Below, in pieces: positions 19,302 through 30,600 of a stretch of 64,000 nucleotides of DNA (its first letter is position 1; each line of letters opens with the position of its first letter). Origin of the DNA: Candidatus Poseidoniaceae archaeon (GTDB lineage Archaea; Thermoplasmatota; Poseidoniia; Poseidoniales; Poseidoniaceae); NCBI GenBank assembly GCA_028356125.1, contig JAOMTZ010000001.1, positions 124,001 through 188,000 on the forward strand. The letters are read 5' to 3'. The translations under genes and the position numbers were made by a program. Under the pieces are notes generated by a model. It was given only the letters and a program-made list of their open reading frames with translations, did not search any database and was not told the origin of the DNA.

Positions 19302-21827
19302 TCAGCGTCCCATAACAGCAGTATGAACCATCATCTGCACTTCTCGCATTCGAGTTTGCGCACCTAATTCACGGAATACTGAAAGTGCTCTTTGCAAATA
19401 TTCCATCCTGCGCTGCCGATCTGGCGCTACACCGCCAAGTCTTGCTAACAGCTCTCCGATTTGCATTCGCAAATCGTTAGCTTCAGATAGGACTAATGCT
19501 TCTCTGTAGCGTTCAAGTGCTTCTTCGATTCTACCACTGTCTTGGAGAACTTCCCCTAGCAAAATCGAAACTTCTACCAAGGCAAGAGGGTCTCCCGCTT
19601 CCCCCATAGTTGATAGTGCAGCAGTGTAGTGATGTAATGCGAGATCGGCATCGTCAGTCTTAGCATAATAGCGACCTAGTACGGCGCGTGCCCTTGCATG
19701 TAGAATTGGGTCTTCAGAAGATTCAGAGCGCTCGTATGAAGACAGCGCATGATCTCTTGCACGGATGTGTTCACCAAGGTCCAGTAACGAGCGAGCAAGT
19801 ACTATTTGTGCTGGAATCAAATCCAGTGAGTCGTCACCCTGAAGGATATGTTCTACTTCTGAATAGGCTTCAAGAGCCTTTGCTTTGTCCCCATTACGTC
19901 GTAGAATGTAACCCATATTGTTGTATGAGCGAGCAGCCCCCAAGGCATCATTCATTGAAATGAATAGTTCGAGAGCTTTACGATGCATATTCAAACTAGC
20001 ATCTGAATCTCCGCGCTTCAGTGCAATGTCTGCAAGATTAGAAAGAATATCTGCAATCACATCATTCAAACCAGCGGCTTCAGCAGGAGGTCTTGCTTGA
20101 CTAAACGCTTCTTCTGCCTCATCAAAGCGACCGAGCAAAGCAAGTACTTCACCCCGCAATCTATCGATTCTACAAGCACTTTCGGCAGCAATGGATTTGG
20201 TATCAATTGACTCTAGTAGGCCAAGCAATTCAATATGGCCTTCCTTGATGAGATCTCTTCCACGCTCAACAATTATCTTAGTGGCATCTTCATGTCTTGA
20301 AGCTGAAATCAAATGATAAATTAGTTCAAGCGCGATTTGGCTTCCTGAGGTCTGCTTTTCATACCAAACTACTGCTTTGTTGTGTAATCCTTCGCGTGAC
20401 TGGCTATCTAAACTCTGCAACAAAAACTCCCTGATTAAGTCGTGAACATCATATGCATCTGAATCAGCGTGACGTGCCAAACCAGATTCGACTAGTGAAT
20501 CCAATTCATCGACATTCAAACCTTGCTCAGTAATTGCTTCCAACGGAATAGGCTCTCTAAATACTGAAAGCGCACCTAGTAGTCTCTTTTGTTCACCAGA
20601 TAGTTTCGAGAAAATTTCAATGTTGACATAGTTCTCTAACGATTCATGGAATGCACCTGCTGATGCACCTCTATTGATTAATTCAAGAACTAACGGGTGG
20701 CCTCTGCTAAGAGAATGAATGTACAGTAGTTTCTCTTGCTCTAAATCATCAAATGCTGACAATAAGGAACGAGTTGATTCTTGATCTAAACCTTCCAAGG
20801 GTAGAACAAGAGAGACAATTCGGCCGTCTGCATCTTTTAGTGGTACAACTTGCTTGAACGAGCGCGAGAATATGACTAATCCAACATCACCTTCACACTC
20901 AACTAAACCACGCGATACTGCTTGTATTGTCTGGTGTAGAGCCTTATCACTTACCTTGTGGTAATCATCAATGACGATTAATGCAGGAGAATTAGAAAGG
21001 GAATCCGTAATAATTCTTGCAGCATCTCCAGCCTGTGGAACGGGGGTAGCTGCAATGTAGTCGGCTAGCATTGAATCACCAATGCTAGACAGCCAATCCG
21101 CTAGACTCTCAAAGAATGCCCTACTTCCATCCCAGTCTTGGCACCGATGATACAGAAGGTTTCGGCGATGCATGAAAGACTCGATAACTTTAGCAGCCAT
21201 TGAGGTCTTACCAATTCCTGCAATTCCAGGGATCATCAAAGTTGTTGAACGTGCTTCAAGGAGGTTCACCATATTCTCTAGTTCTGTGGAGCGTCCGTAA
21301 AAGTGTCTAAGACGCGGTAAGTCGCCCAAACTGGTAACCAGTTGTTTCTCAACGTGCTTGGATAAATCTCTCTCAACGAGGTCGGCAGACAAAGAACGAA
21401 CATCCAATACCCCATTGTCATCTAGATAGCGAATGACGTCAACGGGCCTCATAGTGAACGGAAGACGATCCTGTATCTCACCCAATGTCGAATTAATCGT
21501 GTTCCCGCCAGATAAAATAGCCCGCAAGGGGAACTCTCTAAGTCGCTTCCATGTCTCTTCTGCAAGATTCATCCCTGTATCTGTTAGAAAGTATGCTTTC
21601 CTCTTACGACTCACGCCTTGTACGTGGGCTTGTCTTTCAACAAGCAAACCTTGGTCCTTTAGTCCGGCAATCGCTCTTGGTACATTTGAACGGGCAATTG
21701 CCACGGCATTTGCAATACCCATTTGTGAAAGTGCGAAAGGCACTTCTACAGAACTCATGAAATCCGAGAAATCAGATAAATGCAAGAGAATTCTCTCTTG
21801 AACTCCAGGCTTGGGGCGAACAGACAT
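19302..21827 (-). CDS. Winged-helix / STAND-type NTPase / TPR regulator
   Basis: N-terminal wHTH-like segment, Walker A GIAGIGKTSMAA, Walker B-like ALIVIDDYH, then tandem TPRs. Start may be M at 21842 or 21827. Confidence 0.8.
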   Translation of the reverse strand: MSVRPKPGVQERILLHLSDFSDFMSSVEVPFALSQMGIANAVAIARSNVPRAIAGLKDQGLLVERQAHVQGVSRKRKAYFLTDTGMNLAEETWKRLREFPLRAILSGGNTINSTLGEIQDRLPFTMRPVDVIRYLDDNGVLDVRSLSADLVERDLSKHVEKQLVTSLGDLPRLRHFYGRSTELENMVNLLEARSTTLMIPGIAGIGKTSMAAKVIESFMHRRNLLYHRCQDWDGSRAFFESLADWLSSIGDSMLADYIAATPVPQAGDAARIITDSLSNSPALIVIDDYHKVSDKALHQTIQAVSRGLVECEGDVGLVIFSRSFKQVVPLKDADGRIVSLVLPLEGLDQESTRSLLSAFDDLEQEKLLYIHSLSRGHPLVLELINRGASAGAFHESLENYVNIEIFSKLSGEQKRLLGALSVFREPIPLEAITEQGLNVDELDSLVESGLARHADSDAYDVHDLIREFLLQSLDSQSREGLHNKAVVWYEKQTSGSQIALELIYHLISASRHEDATKIIVERGRDLIKEGHIELLGLLESIDTKSIAAESACRIDRLRGEVLALLGRFDEAEEAFSQARPPAEAAGLNDVIADILSNLADIALKRGDSDASLNMHRKALELFISMNDALGAARSYNNMGYILRRNGDKAKALEAYSEVEHILQGDDSLDLIPAQIVLARSLLDLGEHIRARDHALSSYERSESSEDPILHARARAVLGRYYAKTDDADLALHHYTAALSTMGEAGDPLALVEVSILLGEVLQDSGRIEEALERYREALVLSEANDLRMQIGELLARLGGVAPDRQRRMEYLQRALSVFRELGAQTRMREVQMMVHTAVMGR

Positions 21828-21880
21828 ATGACTCGACTCCACCTAGTCCTCTTAGATTGTTGTGTATTTCCGTGTGGAAA

Positions 21881-24800
21881 TCATTGTTGAGGAGGTGTGT
21901 AGTTAGGATCTGCAACCCACTGGTTAGTTTGAGCATCCCAAATCCAACCTGGATGTTGAGGTTGCGCAGCCGGTACAGGAGCAGGAGCAGCAGCCAATTG
22001 GCCTGCAGCAGCAGCCGCTTGCTCAGCAGCCCTCTCCTTAGCCCAAGCATAAGGGTCCTCTTGCTTCTGTTGTTCAAGAGCAGCCTCTGAATCATCATCC
22101 TCGAATTCTTCAAACTCTAAGAAGAAGAAAGCGCCGACTCCTAGTAGAACAGCAATTGCTACGACCGCTAATAGAATCCAAATCCATGTAGCTAGGCCTT
22201 CAGTCAACTGCTCGCCGCTCTTCAATTTGATTTCTGAATTGTCATCTTTACCAATGAATTGACCATCCTGAGCGAAATAAATACTGTAATCTCCATCGTC
22301 TCCAAGTTGTGAAGAACTAATCTCCATTTCCCAAGTTCCGTCAGCATCGACTGTAGTTGTATTCAACTGAATATCTCCCTTTAGTAGACGTGCTTTGACT
22401 TGTGAATTAGGCAGCCCTGTTCCTTCGAACAATGCTGAATCATCAAAGGTTACAGAACCTGAATCGACTCTCTGTGCAGAGAATGCTACTCCCTTGACAA
22501 TGAAATTTACTTGGTATGAATAGTTAGCAGAGTCATGAATATCTCTCGCTTCAAACATAACACCTGGTAGAGACCAGTCGCTGATTTCGCTGGAAGTTTG
22601 ATACATTGAATCCATTGGATTGTAGATTGCTTTACCTTCAGCGGTAATTCTGATGTGATATGCATACTCATTATCCAATGCAGTAGAAGGATCATCAAAG
22701 ATATCGAAAACCATGTGGCTGTATTCAGGGCCAGTTCCATCTGAATCGTTAAAGAACTGTAGCAAGTCAATTTCAACTCCTGTGCCACACTTGTCGAATG
22801 CGCTGGACTTTTCATCGCAGAATATGGTAACAGTATCCGACCATCCGGTTGGATCGAATGTCGGTGCTATGTTGTCAGCATCAGTCGGGTTGTCTATTAC
22901 CACTCGAACAACTTGAACTAGAGAATAATCAACACCGTCGTAAGCTTTTACATGCACCTCATATTGTTGATCGTGAATCAAATCGCTAGTGTCCCAGTAG
23001 ACCATCCAAGCACCATTTGGCTGGAATGAGGTGATTGGGTCTGGGCCGCTGTTCAATTCAATTCCACTTGCCAAGTCGAAGATTGATACTTCGACTCTTG
23101 TGACTTGTCCGTCATTGTCACGTGCAACACCGCTGATGATTGTCTCTTCATCGGCTCTAACGCTTTGCATTGGCAGAGGTTCGCTAATCTGGATAATTGG
23201 AATACGGTTGTCGTTATCGATTGTGATTGTTACAACATCCGGTGAACAGACGTCTACAGATTCGTGACAATAATTGGAGTCACTAGCCCACACTGTGAAA
23301 GTGTAGTCTCCACTAGGTAGGGATGAGAAATTCCAAGAATCGGACCAAACTGATCCTCCACCACTGTTGCCAGGGTAGTTTGCAGAGTAGTTATTTGGCC
23401 CAGATACACTGAACCAGATATCTCTGATATCGCTTCCTTGGACACCACTGTAGTCATCGGAAGCAGTACCGCTGAACATTACTTCTTGACCATCATGAAG
23501 CGAACCATTTAATGGAGATTCCAAAACGATGGTTGGAGCATTAATATTCAATTTGAAAACGCGAGTGATAACCGTTGATTCGTCTAACCCGTCAAAAGAA
23601 CGGATTCTGAAAGTAACATCTTCTTCGAAGTGGTTACCCATGTCATATTCGTAACTCCAGGACTTGTAAGGCCAGTTTGTCATATTCACTTCACCATTTG
23701 CGCCCGATGTATCAGTTGCCTCATACCAATCGACCTTTCCATGCGGCTGAATCTGAACTTTATTGACATCTCCGAATTGCTTCAACCATGAATCATAGTC
23801 GTTGAAATAAGGTCCAGACTCTCCATCATGTGCGCTACCTGATATTACGATTGACCTTGCGAATGAAGTTCCATCATTCTGGTCAATGCTTACCGATGGG
23901 GCAACGTTTGTCAAAGATATTACTTCATCAACCATGCCAGTCAAAGTGAAACTATCAGTAGCTGTGCCTTTGCCGAATTTCTTTGCATCTACTGTATAAG
24001 TAGGCATTTCTCTGCCACCATTTTGACAATCTGGGTCTTGGCCGTCAATCAGAGTGTCTCCATCATTGTCCGACCCATCACCACAGGAATCTTCTCCGGA
24101 ATCTGTTGCGACATGATTCCAGTTAGTGTCGATATGGAAGTTAGAAGGCAGTGTAACCCATGGAGTGTAACCGTATGAGTCAGTACTCATATTGTACAAT
24201 GGCTTACCATTAGCATCTTTGATAGTCACTAGAGCATCAGAAACCTGTGAATTGTCTGCCTTGACTTGGTAACGGACTAATTCACCTTGCTCAACTTGCA
24301 CTCCCCATGCAGTATTCTGGTTCTGAATATGAATCTTTGATCTGTCAAAGTTTTGAACATCGGAATATGTGAATGTTGTCGCATTTGGGTTGACTTCCAT
24401 TGACAGAGGCATGAATTTAGGTGGCCATTCAGCCGTTAGAGGAGCCCGGATACATTCGGAGGTATCCCAAGGACATTCTGCACCGCCCCAAGATAGTGAA
24501 ACCGGATACAATTCATTTCCTGTTGGGTCTGGCATGAATTCACTCTGGACAGCAACTCTTGATTCAGTCACATTGTAAATTTGCGAAGCATTAGTGTAAA
24601 CGTTCTCTGAGAAGTAAGCAATGGAACCGTATTTGTTACCATAGTTGTCATCGTAAAGACTGACATTTGCAGCGAAACCGCCAACTTGTATATCGTTACC
24701 TTGAGCGTTTACAATTCCGCCTTTGATTCTGAAACCATCGCCTAGGTTGTTGGTAACCGTGTTGCCGATGAATGTTGCAGAAGACATGTAGACGTGGAAA

Positions 24801-26173
24801 GCAGGGCAAGCAAAGTCGCCACCATACATGGCAACTGAATTACAAGTTCCTGTATTGTTTGAGACGATATTGTTTGCAAAGTATAGTCTTGCCTTGGTTG
24901 GAGAAGGTACGTTCCATCCCTGGTCCTTGTGGTGGTATTCACCAATTAGTACTGGTTCCTTAGCAGTGTTCAGAATTGTGTTGTTTTCGGCAGAGACATC
25001 AGATTCTCCATAAACCCAAATTCCGTTCCATCCACCGATAGGGCCGATGACGTTGTTGTTAACCTCGACCATTGAACTTCTTATGCCTAATCCCGATCCT
25101 TCTGCTGCTCCGGAAATAGTGTTGCGCTCAGCGACTACAATTGCTCCATCGTAAGCGGTTATTCCAGCTCCATCTGTAGGGGTGATTGTGTTATCGGAGA
25201 TTACGAAAGTCTGAGTCTGGCCATTTGTGACCAAGTGAGAGTTTGTGTCGATTGCGTTACACTTTGTAGTAACTGTAGAGTTTGTTAGGTAACCACTGCT
25301 TGAACGTAGGAATGCCCCGTATGAGTTCTCAGTAATCGACAATGTATCCATTCTGACGAATGAGTCTTCCAAATATACTGCAGAACGTCCTCCTCCTTGT
25401 GATCCGCAATCTGTCTCTTCACCAGTGAAGGCTGAATTGAGAATCTGCATAACAACCAAACCAGCACCTGCACCATAGGCTTGAATTGCTGCACCATGAT
25501 ATCCTTGGGTGTCAATTCCGACTGCAAAGGTCCCTCCATCCAATGTAGGAGATGCACCGTTGAAGGCTAGAACGTTAGTTGTGTTTGTATCCTTGAAGGT
25601 TGGATTTGTAACACTAAGATTTGCACCATCAAAAACCATGGCTCCATACTTGATTGTTCTTTGACCGTCTATATCGACTGGAATTCCATACGCTCCGTCT
25701 AGTGTTACGTGATTCATTCGTGTTAGGGATTGGTCAATAGTAGAAGCAAGATAAATCCCGGATCCACATGCCATATCAGGGTTGTAAACTCCTGTTACGT
25801 AGCAACTACCTGTCTGGTTAGGAGCAGTTGATGCTGCACCCCAGATGAATCGTATTGGCGAGCCCGTACTTGCTTGAGATGAACCGCATGAAGAATCTCC
25901 TGCACAAATTGAACCTTGAATCTGGATGCTCTTATTAGCAGGAATGTTGATTGTAGTTCCTGCATTGATAATCAATTTAGCACCGCCTGCAACCAGTACA
26001 TCACCATCTAGGTTCATTACTCCAGTCCAAGTCTCAGTACCAGTTATTGTACCGGAAGATGTTTCATTTACTGCAGACACGACAGGAGCAGTAGTAACCA
26101 TCGCTAAAAACAACGACATTAGGAAAATACTGACTAAACCAATACTCTTACTTTTTTGGACGTTCAATGACAT
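21881..26173 (-). CDS. Giant surface protein: right-handed beta-helix region plus Ig-like domains, C-terminal TM and Ala/Pro/Gln-rich tail
   Basis: Signal peptide MSLNVQKSKSIGLVSIFLMSLFLAMVTTAPVVSA; NNVIGPIGGWNGIWVYGESDVSAENN-type helix repeats; TM ATWIWILLAVVAIAVLLGVGAFFFL; tail PGWIWDAQTNQWVADPNYTPPQQ. Confidence 0.85.
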   Translation of the reverse strand: MSLNVQKSKSIGLVSIFLMSLFLAMVTTAPVVSAVNETSSGTITGTETWTGVMNLDGDVLVAGGAKLIINAGTTINIPANKSIQIQGSICAGDSSCGSSQASTGSPIRFIWGAASTAPNQTGSCYVTGVYNPDMACGSGIYLASTIDQSLTRMNHVTLDGAYGIPVDIDGQRTIKYGAMVFDGANLSVTNPTFKDTNTTNVLAFNGASPTLDGGTFAVGIDTQGYHGAAIQAYGAGAGLVVMQILNSAFTGEETDCGSQGGGRSAVYLEDSFVRMDTLSITENSYGAFLRSSSGYLTNSTVTTKCNAIDTNSHLVTNGQTQTFVISDNTITPTDGAGITAYDGAIVVAERNTISGAAEGSGLGIRSSMVEVNNNVIGPIGGWNGIWVYGESDVSAENNTILNTAKEPVLIGEYHHKDQGWNVPSPTKARLYFANNIVSNNTGTCNSVAMYGGDFACPAFHVYMSSATFIGNTVTNNLGDGFRIKGGIVNAQGNDIQVGGFAANVSLYDDNYGNKYGSIAYFSENVYTNASQIYNVTESRVAVQSEFMPDPTGNELYPVSLSWGGAECPWDTSECIRAPLTAEWPPKFMPLSMEVNPNATTFTYSDVQNFDRSKIHIQNQNTAWGVQVEQGELVRYQVKADNSQVSDALVTIKDANGKPLYNMSTDSYGYTPWVTLPSNFHIDTNWNHVATDSGEDSCGDGSDNDGDTLIDGQDPDCQNGGREMPTYTVDAKKFGKGTATDSFTLTGMVDEVISLTNVAPSVSIDQNDGTSFARSIVISGSAHDGESGPYFNDYDSWLKQFGDVNKVQIQPHGKVDWYEATDTSGANGEVNMTNWPYKSWSYEYDMGNHFEEDVTFRIRSFDGLDESTVITRVFKLNINAPTIVLESPLNGSLHDGQEVMFSGTASDDYSGVQGSDIRDIWFSVSGPNNYSANYPGNSGGGSVWSDSWNFSSLPSGDYTFTVWASDSNYCHESVDVCSPDVVTITIDNDNRIPIIQISEPLPMQSVRADEETIISGVARDNDGQVTRVEVSIFDLASGIELNSGPDPITSFQPNGAWMVYWDTSDLIHDQQYEVHVKAYDGVDYSLVQVVRVVIDNPTDADNIAPTFDPTGWSDTVTIFCDEKSSAFDKCGTGVEIDLLQFFNDSDGTGPEYSHMVFDIFDDPSTALDNEYAYHIRITAEGKAIYNPMDSMYQTSSEISDWSLPGVMFEARDIHDSANYSYQVNFIVKGVAFSAQRVDSGSVTFDDSALFEGTGLPNSQVKARLLKGDIQLNTTTVDADGTWEMEISSSQLGDDGDYSIYFAQDGQFIGKDDNSEIKLKSGEQLTEGLATWIWILLAVVAIAVLLGVGAFFFLEFEEFEDDDSEAALEQQKQEDPYAWAKERAAEQAAAAAGQLAAAPAPVPAAQPQHPGWIWDAQTNQWVADPNYTPPQQ

Positions 26174-26367
26174 GGTAATACCCTCTAACAAAACCTCCAC
26201 TCGCTGGACCGACTTAACACATTGGGAAAGAAATCAATTGGTTTGTATCAAATCTAAACTATTTGTATCATAACTTATTATTAAAAAAAGTAACATAATA
26301 TCAAATAAGAAGAATAATATCTTTGGCCCAATGTACACGCTACGAGTGCAGTACCCCGATAATCCAA

Positions 26368-27576
26368 TCAACAGAGTTCATTGCTTCGAATCTCATTCAG
26401 CCATTCTTGCCCATTTATTGACCCATATCCCCATTGTGAATCATGTGAAACTCCAGACTCGAGAGGGTCTGCAGAATTCATTAATGCGACTTTGACATCT
26501 TCTATACATTCCAAACTAGGACTGTCTTGAAGTTGAGGTTCTGCTTCCAGAATCAGAGCTAGTATACCAGATACAAACACAGTAGCATCACTAGTTCCAG
26601 TCGATGAATAATATTCACCGTCCCCAGCAGTAGAGATTATACCAACTCCTGGTGCTGAAATTTCAGGTTTAAGATGAGGATTGCCAGCACTGTCGGATGT
26701 GTCGCCTTGTGAAGAACCACTCCATACATCACCATCTCGATCTAAAGCACCAACTGAGATGGCTTCTTTCACGTTAGAAGGAGTTGCCACACGCCCGTCA
26801 TCATCATCGCCACCATCATTACCGGCAGCTGCTACGACAAACACACCATTTGCTAAAGCCAGTTGCACAGCATTTGTTGTTGGTCCATCACGTTCAGCAT
26901 CGGGATTACTTTCCCCACCTAAGGACAGAGATATAATATCGGCACCGAATGTTCTCCAACACCATTCAATCGCGTTTGCTACGGTATTCTCATCTCCAGT
27001 ATTGCTACCATCGCCATCATCACCTAGTGCAGCAGCCATTCCAAGTGTGACACCTGGGGCAACACCTTGCAAATATCCGTCTGAAACCAATATTCCAGCC
27101 ATCATAGTTCCGTGAGCGAGGTTTCCTCTGTCCACCGGGTCGTTAGAACCAGATATGAAATCACGGAATACTAGATCGATGTTATCCAAATCAGGATGAT
27201 TTGTATCAATTCCAGTATCTACCATGCATACCCTGACGCCTTCACCGGTTAATCCAGAATCCTGTAAGTCACGAGCGCCAACATCCTCAAAAGCCCATTC
27301 AGAATTAGGAGGTGGTATCTCTAGGAAAAGCAACTGTGAGCGCCATATAGCCCATATTATGACTAATATTATCATCAAAATGCCAGCATTTGCAATGCGT
27401 TGATTATTCCTTCTTGGCCGAGAAACTACTCTGATAGGTTCAGGATTCCAACCGATTACTTCACTCCTCCATCCATCTTGATGGCCAATGGTAGAAGCAT
27501 CTACGGCCGACACTATTCTTGAATCGCTAGGTTCTGCAATGAACTCAACATTATCGAGTTCATTTTCACCCCACAT
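26368..27576 (-). CDS. Subtilisin-like S8 serine protease, membrane anchored
   Basis: VCMVDTGIDTNHPDLD, AHGTMMAGIL, GTSDATVFVSGILALILE (D/H/S triad); N-terminal TM. Confidence 0.9.
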   Translation of the reverse strand: MWGENELDNVEFIAEPSDSRIVSAVDASTIGHQDGWRSEVIGWNPEPIRVVSRPRRNNQRIANAGILMIILVIIWAIWRSQLLFLEIPPPNSEWAFEDVGARDLQDSGLTGEGVRVCMVDTGIDTNHPDLDNIDLVFRDFISGSNDPVDRGNLAHGTMMAGILVSDGYLQGVAPGVTLGMAAALGDDGDGSNTGDENTVANAIEWCWRTFGADIISLSLGGESNPDAERDGPTTNAVQLALANGVFVVAAAGNDGGDDDDGRVATPSNVKEAISVGALDRDGDVWSGSSQGDTSDSAGNPHLKPEISAPGVGIISTAGDGEYYSSTGTSDATVFVSGILALILEAEPQLQDSPSLECIEDVKVALMNSADPLESGVSHDSQWGYGSINGQEWLNEIRSNELC

Positions 27577-27623
27577 AATCTAACGCTGACGCCTTCAAGA
27601 CTTCAACGTATGTCTCAATCCAG

Positions 27624-27640
27624 TCGGGCCGGAGGCCCGA
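27624..27640. terminator. Hairpin TCGGGCCGGAGGCCCGA, possible terminator for the aglB-like gene
   Basis: Perfect 7-bp GC-rich stem with 3-nt loop just downstream of the 27669-36584 (-) stop codon. Confidence 0.35.
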
Positions 27641-27668
27641 ATGATGCTCTAGATTCTATTGGAAACTA

Positions 27669-30600
27669 TCAGAAGCGAGAAGACGAACCCTTGCGGGCAG
27701 TCTTGAATCCGCCATAAAGCACGAGAATTGCCAAAGCAACAATCACAATACCTAACCAAGGAGATTCATCTCCTTCGTCTTCCATGTTAGAGAATTTCCT
27801 TTCGAATAATTCTGAATCCTCACTATCCGGGTGTAGCGGTGTGTCATCTAGAACTTCTAGAGATACCGAGAATCGTTGAATACCTGGCGGGAAGTCAGAG
27901 TATTGGAACTCTGCATAGGCAACGCCTTCAGCAGGAACGGTAGCAATAGTGAAAGATTGCCTAGCATATACTGTATCGGATATTTCTTGTCCTTCCAAGT
28001 ATACGACTACGCTTCCAGTTGATAGGAACCCTTCGTTACGGATTGGAATTGTGAAAATTCCGTCCTCGTTAGCCCCTGCATCTGCGGCTAGTGGCTCGAT
28101 AGAGTCCTCTTCAATTACTAGTTTAGCAACTGAGATCTTAGCATTGGTAACACTGGTTTGTGTTTCGAAGTCTCCACCGCTATTTGCAGTGAAATCTACA
28201 TCACATGAATCCTTAGTCGAGTTTGCAGCAGCAAAGATTGTGAAAGATTGACTTCGGTCTGAATCTGGACCCACTGGAATGTTGGCTGTTTCAGGTGTGA
28301 CTTCCCATCCAGCATCAATACATGCTTGGCTGAGGCTTGATTCCAAAACAACTGGGTCATCACCGTTACCAAAGTTAACTACGCGTAAAGTGACTAGAGC
28401 CTCTCCACCGTCTCCAACACCAATTGACTCAGGTGTGTCTTCAAGAGAAATATTGTACTGTTGAGGTACATTCACCCTTACACTAGATTCACTCATGCCA
28501 CCATCAGATACAAATCTCATGTTAACAGGATGTCCATCGGTGTAGGTACGTGTCTGGTTTTGTAGAGGTAGAGTGATTCTAACCTCCACTTCTCTGTATA
28601 GGAGTTGATTAGAATCATTGTTGTCCACTCCGATTCCCAATCCAATGTCCATAACTTCTGACCATTCTCCATCTCCAGTATCATTCAGGTATTCGATCTT
28701 CCAGAACTCAGAATCTTGGGAGACACCAACGCCAGCTGATGCTGTGAATCCGTCTGCGACTTCTGTACCTTCATAGGTTACTCCAAGTGTCAACTTGATT
28801 ACTTGGTATCCGTTGTCGTCTTCAATCGCATTCATCTCTGTCAAATCGGTTTCATTGAATACTGCACCATCATCTACAGAAATAACTTCGATAACCAAGT
28901 CAGAGTTAACACGTCGTGTGAACTCAACATTTCTATCTTCAGCAGTGTCTTGAACCACTAATACTGAAAGTCCAGCAGTATACTCCATTGTTAGATTCAG
29001 TTGATGTTGAACTGTTTCGAAACTACTGTCAAGTGTGATACTTCCAGATGGAAGAACTATTGATATTTCACCTTCAGAATCGAATTGTGATACCCAAGTA
29101 ATGCCATCACCGAGGTCGAATTCGATATCGACTCCATCAGCAACATCACCAGCATCATACAGTACGCTGTCTATTGAAGTCCATGATGAGGTAAGGGATA
29201 GTAATCCTCCCTTGGCCATTACTAAGTCGATAGAAGCGCCTTCTTGAACAGATGCCTCAAGTAGTCCAATAGCAACACCGCCACCGTTTTCGTCGGCATC
29301 GGTTCCTTCTACAACAACAATCCAGTCACCTGGTTGAATACTTCCGCTCCATGACAATGTGTCATTTGCATAGTCTGTTGTTGTGATTGTGACTGCATCA
29401 CGCACTATTCCACTTACTGGATATAGAGTGATTGTTGCTCCTTCCAGACGGCTAGTTGCGCCTAGGATGTCAGTTACGTTTCCTGAAACTGTTACAACAC
29501 CTGCACTCATTTCGAAGTCCTTGCTCTCGTGAGTGTCATTGACACGGTAGAAACTAGTATTGTCTTCAGAGTATGTTACTGAACCGAATCCAAGTTTGTC
29601 TGCAACGATTGTGTAATTATCACGGATTGGAACGAATATCTTCCAAACACCGTCTTCGTCAGTAGCAAGAGATTCATTGAATCCGTTGCCATTGGTAATT
29701 GTCACATTGACACCTTCGATACCTTCGCTCGATGAAGGTATGTCGTTTTCATCAAGATCCCAGTAAATCTTACCACCAATTAACACAGACTTGTCTAATT
29801 CAACTAATCCTGCTTCCCAGCTACCATTGACCATTTGGTCTTCAGAGTTGTATACTCCTTCTTCCAATGTCCAGGTCTCGAGTGTTTCAGAGCGATTTAG
29901 AGCAAGAGTCCAGTTTCCTGGCATCAAGACTTCGCTGATCATTCCAGTATTATCAGATGGTCCAAGACTGACATTTCCAAGTCCGTCAAGGCTTACTGCT
30001 GTAACACGTGTTGATGTGACATTAACTCCGGTGATAGACTCTTGAAGTTGTAGATTGACAATCATTGCTGTCTTTGTCTTCAATTCAAGTCCAGTTGTAG
30101 CACCATCAATATCGATAAATCCTCTGTAGATTTCTGTTTCATTGCTGTCTGCTTCATAGTCTGCAACTTCGATGTACCATTCTCCTTGTGGGACATAATC
30201 CGCAAAGGTTCCATTTGCATCAGTTACAAGTGGATAGAAATCATCCCCTGCATCATTACGTAGCCAAACTGTGGAATTAGCCATTGCAAATCCACTTTCC
30301 ATCTGAACAGTACCAGTAATCAGGTAGTCTGCATCAAGGAGGATGTCAATACTTTCAGTAACAGGAACTAACCCGATATCTAGACCAGGTAGTGAGTAAG
30401 TGCTACGTCGATAATCACTAGCGTTTTCGTCACGAGGACTATCTTCATACATTTCGATAATGTAATTGCCCACGGACAATTCAACTGTTAGTTCGCCGGT
30501 AATTTCATCGTACATATCGCTTGTAACATTTACATTGATTCCAAATTCATCAATTGAAGTGATATTGAAGATTGGTGTTATTGCTGTACCATTTTCCCAT

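Noticed and set aside
19302-21827. STAND protein as an antiphage defence (Avs-like) system
   Set aside because: Has a wHTH and MalT-like TPR layout, no effector domain and no defence neighbours; a regulator is more likely.
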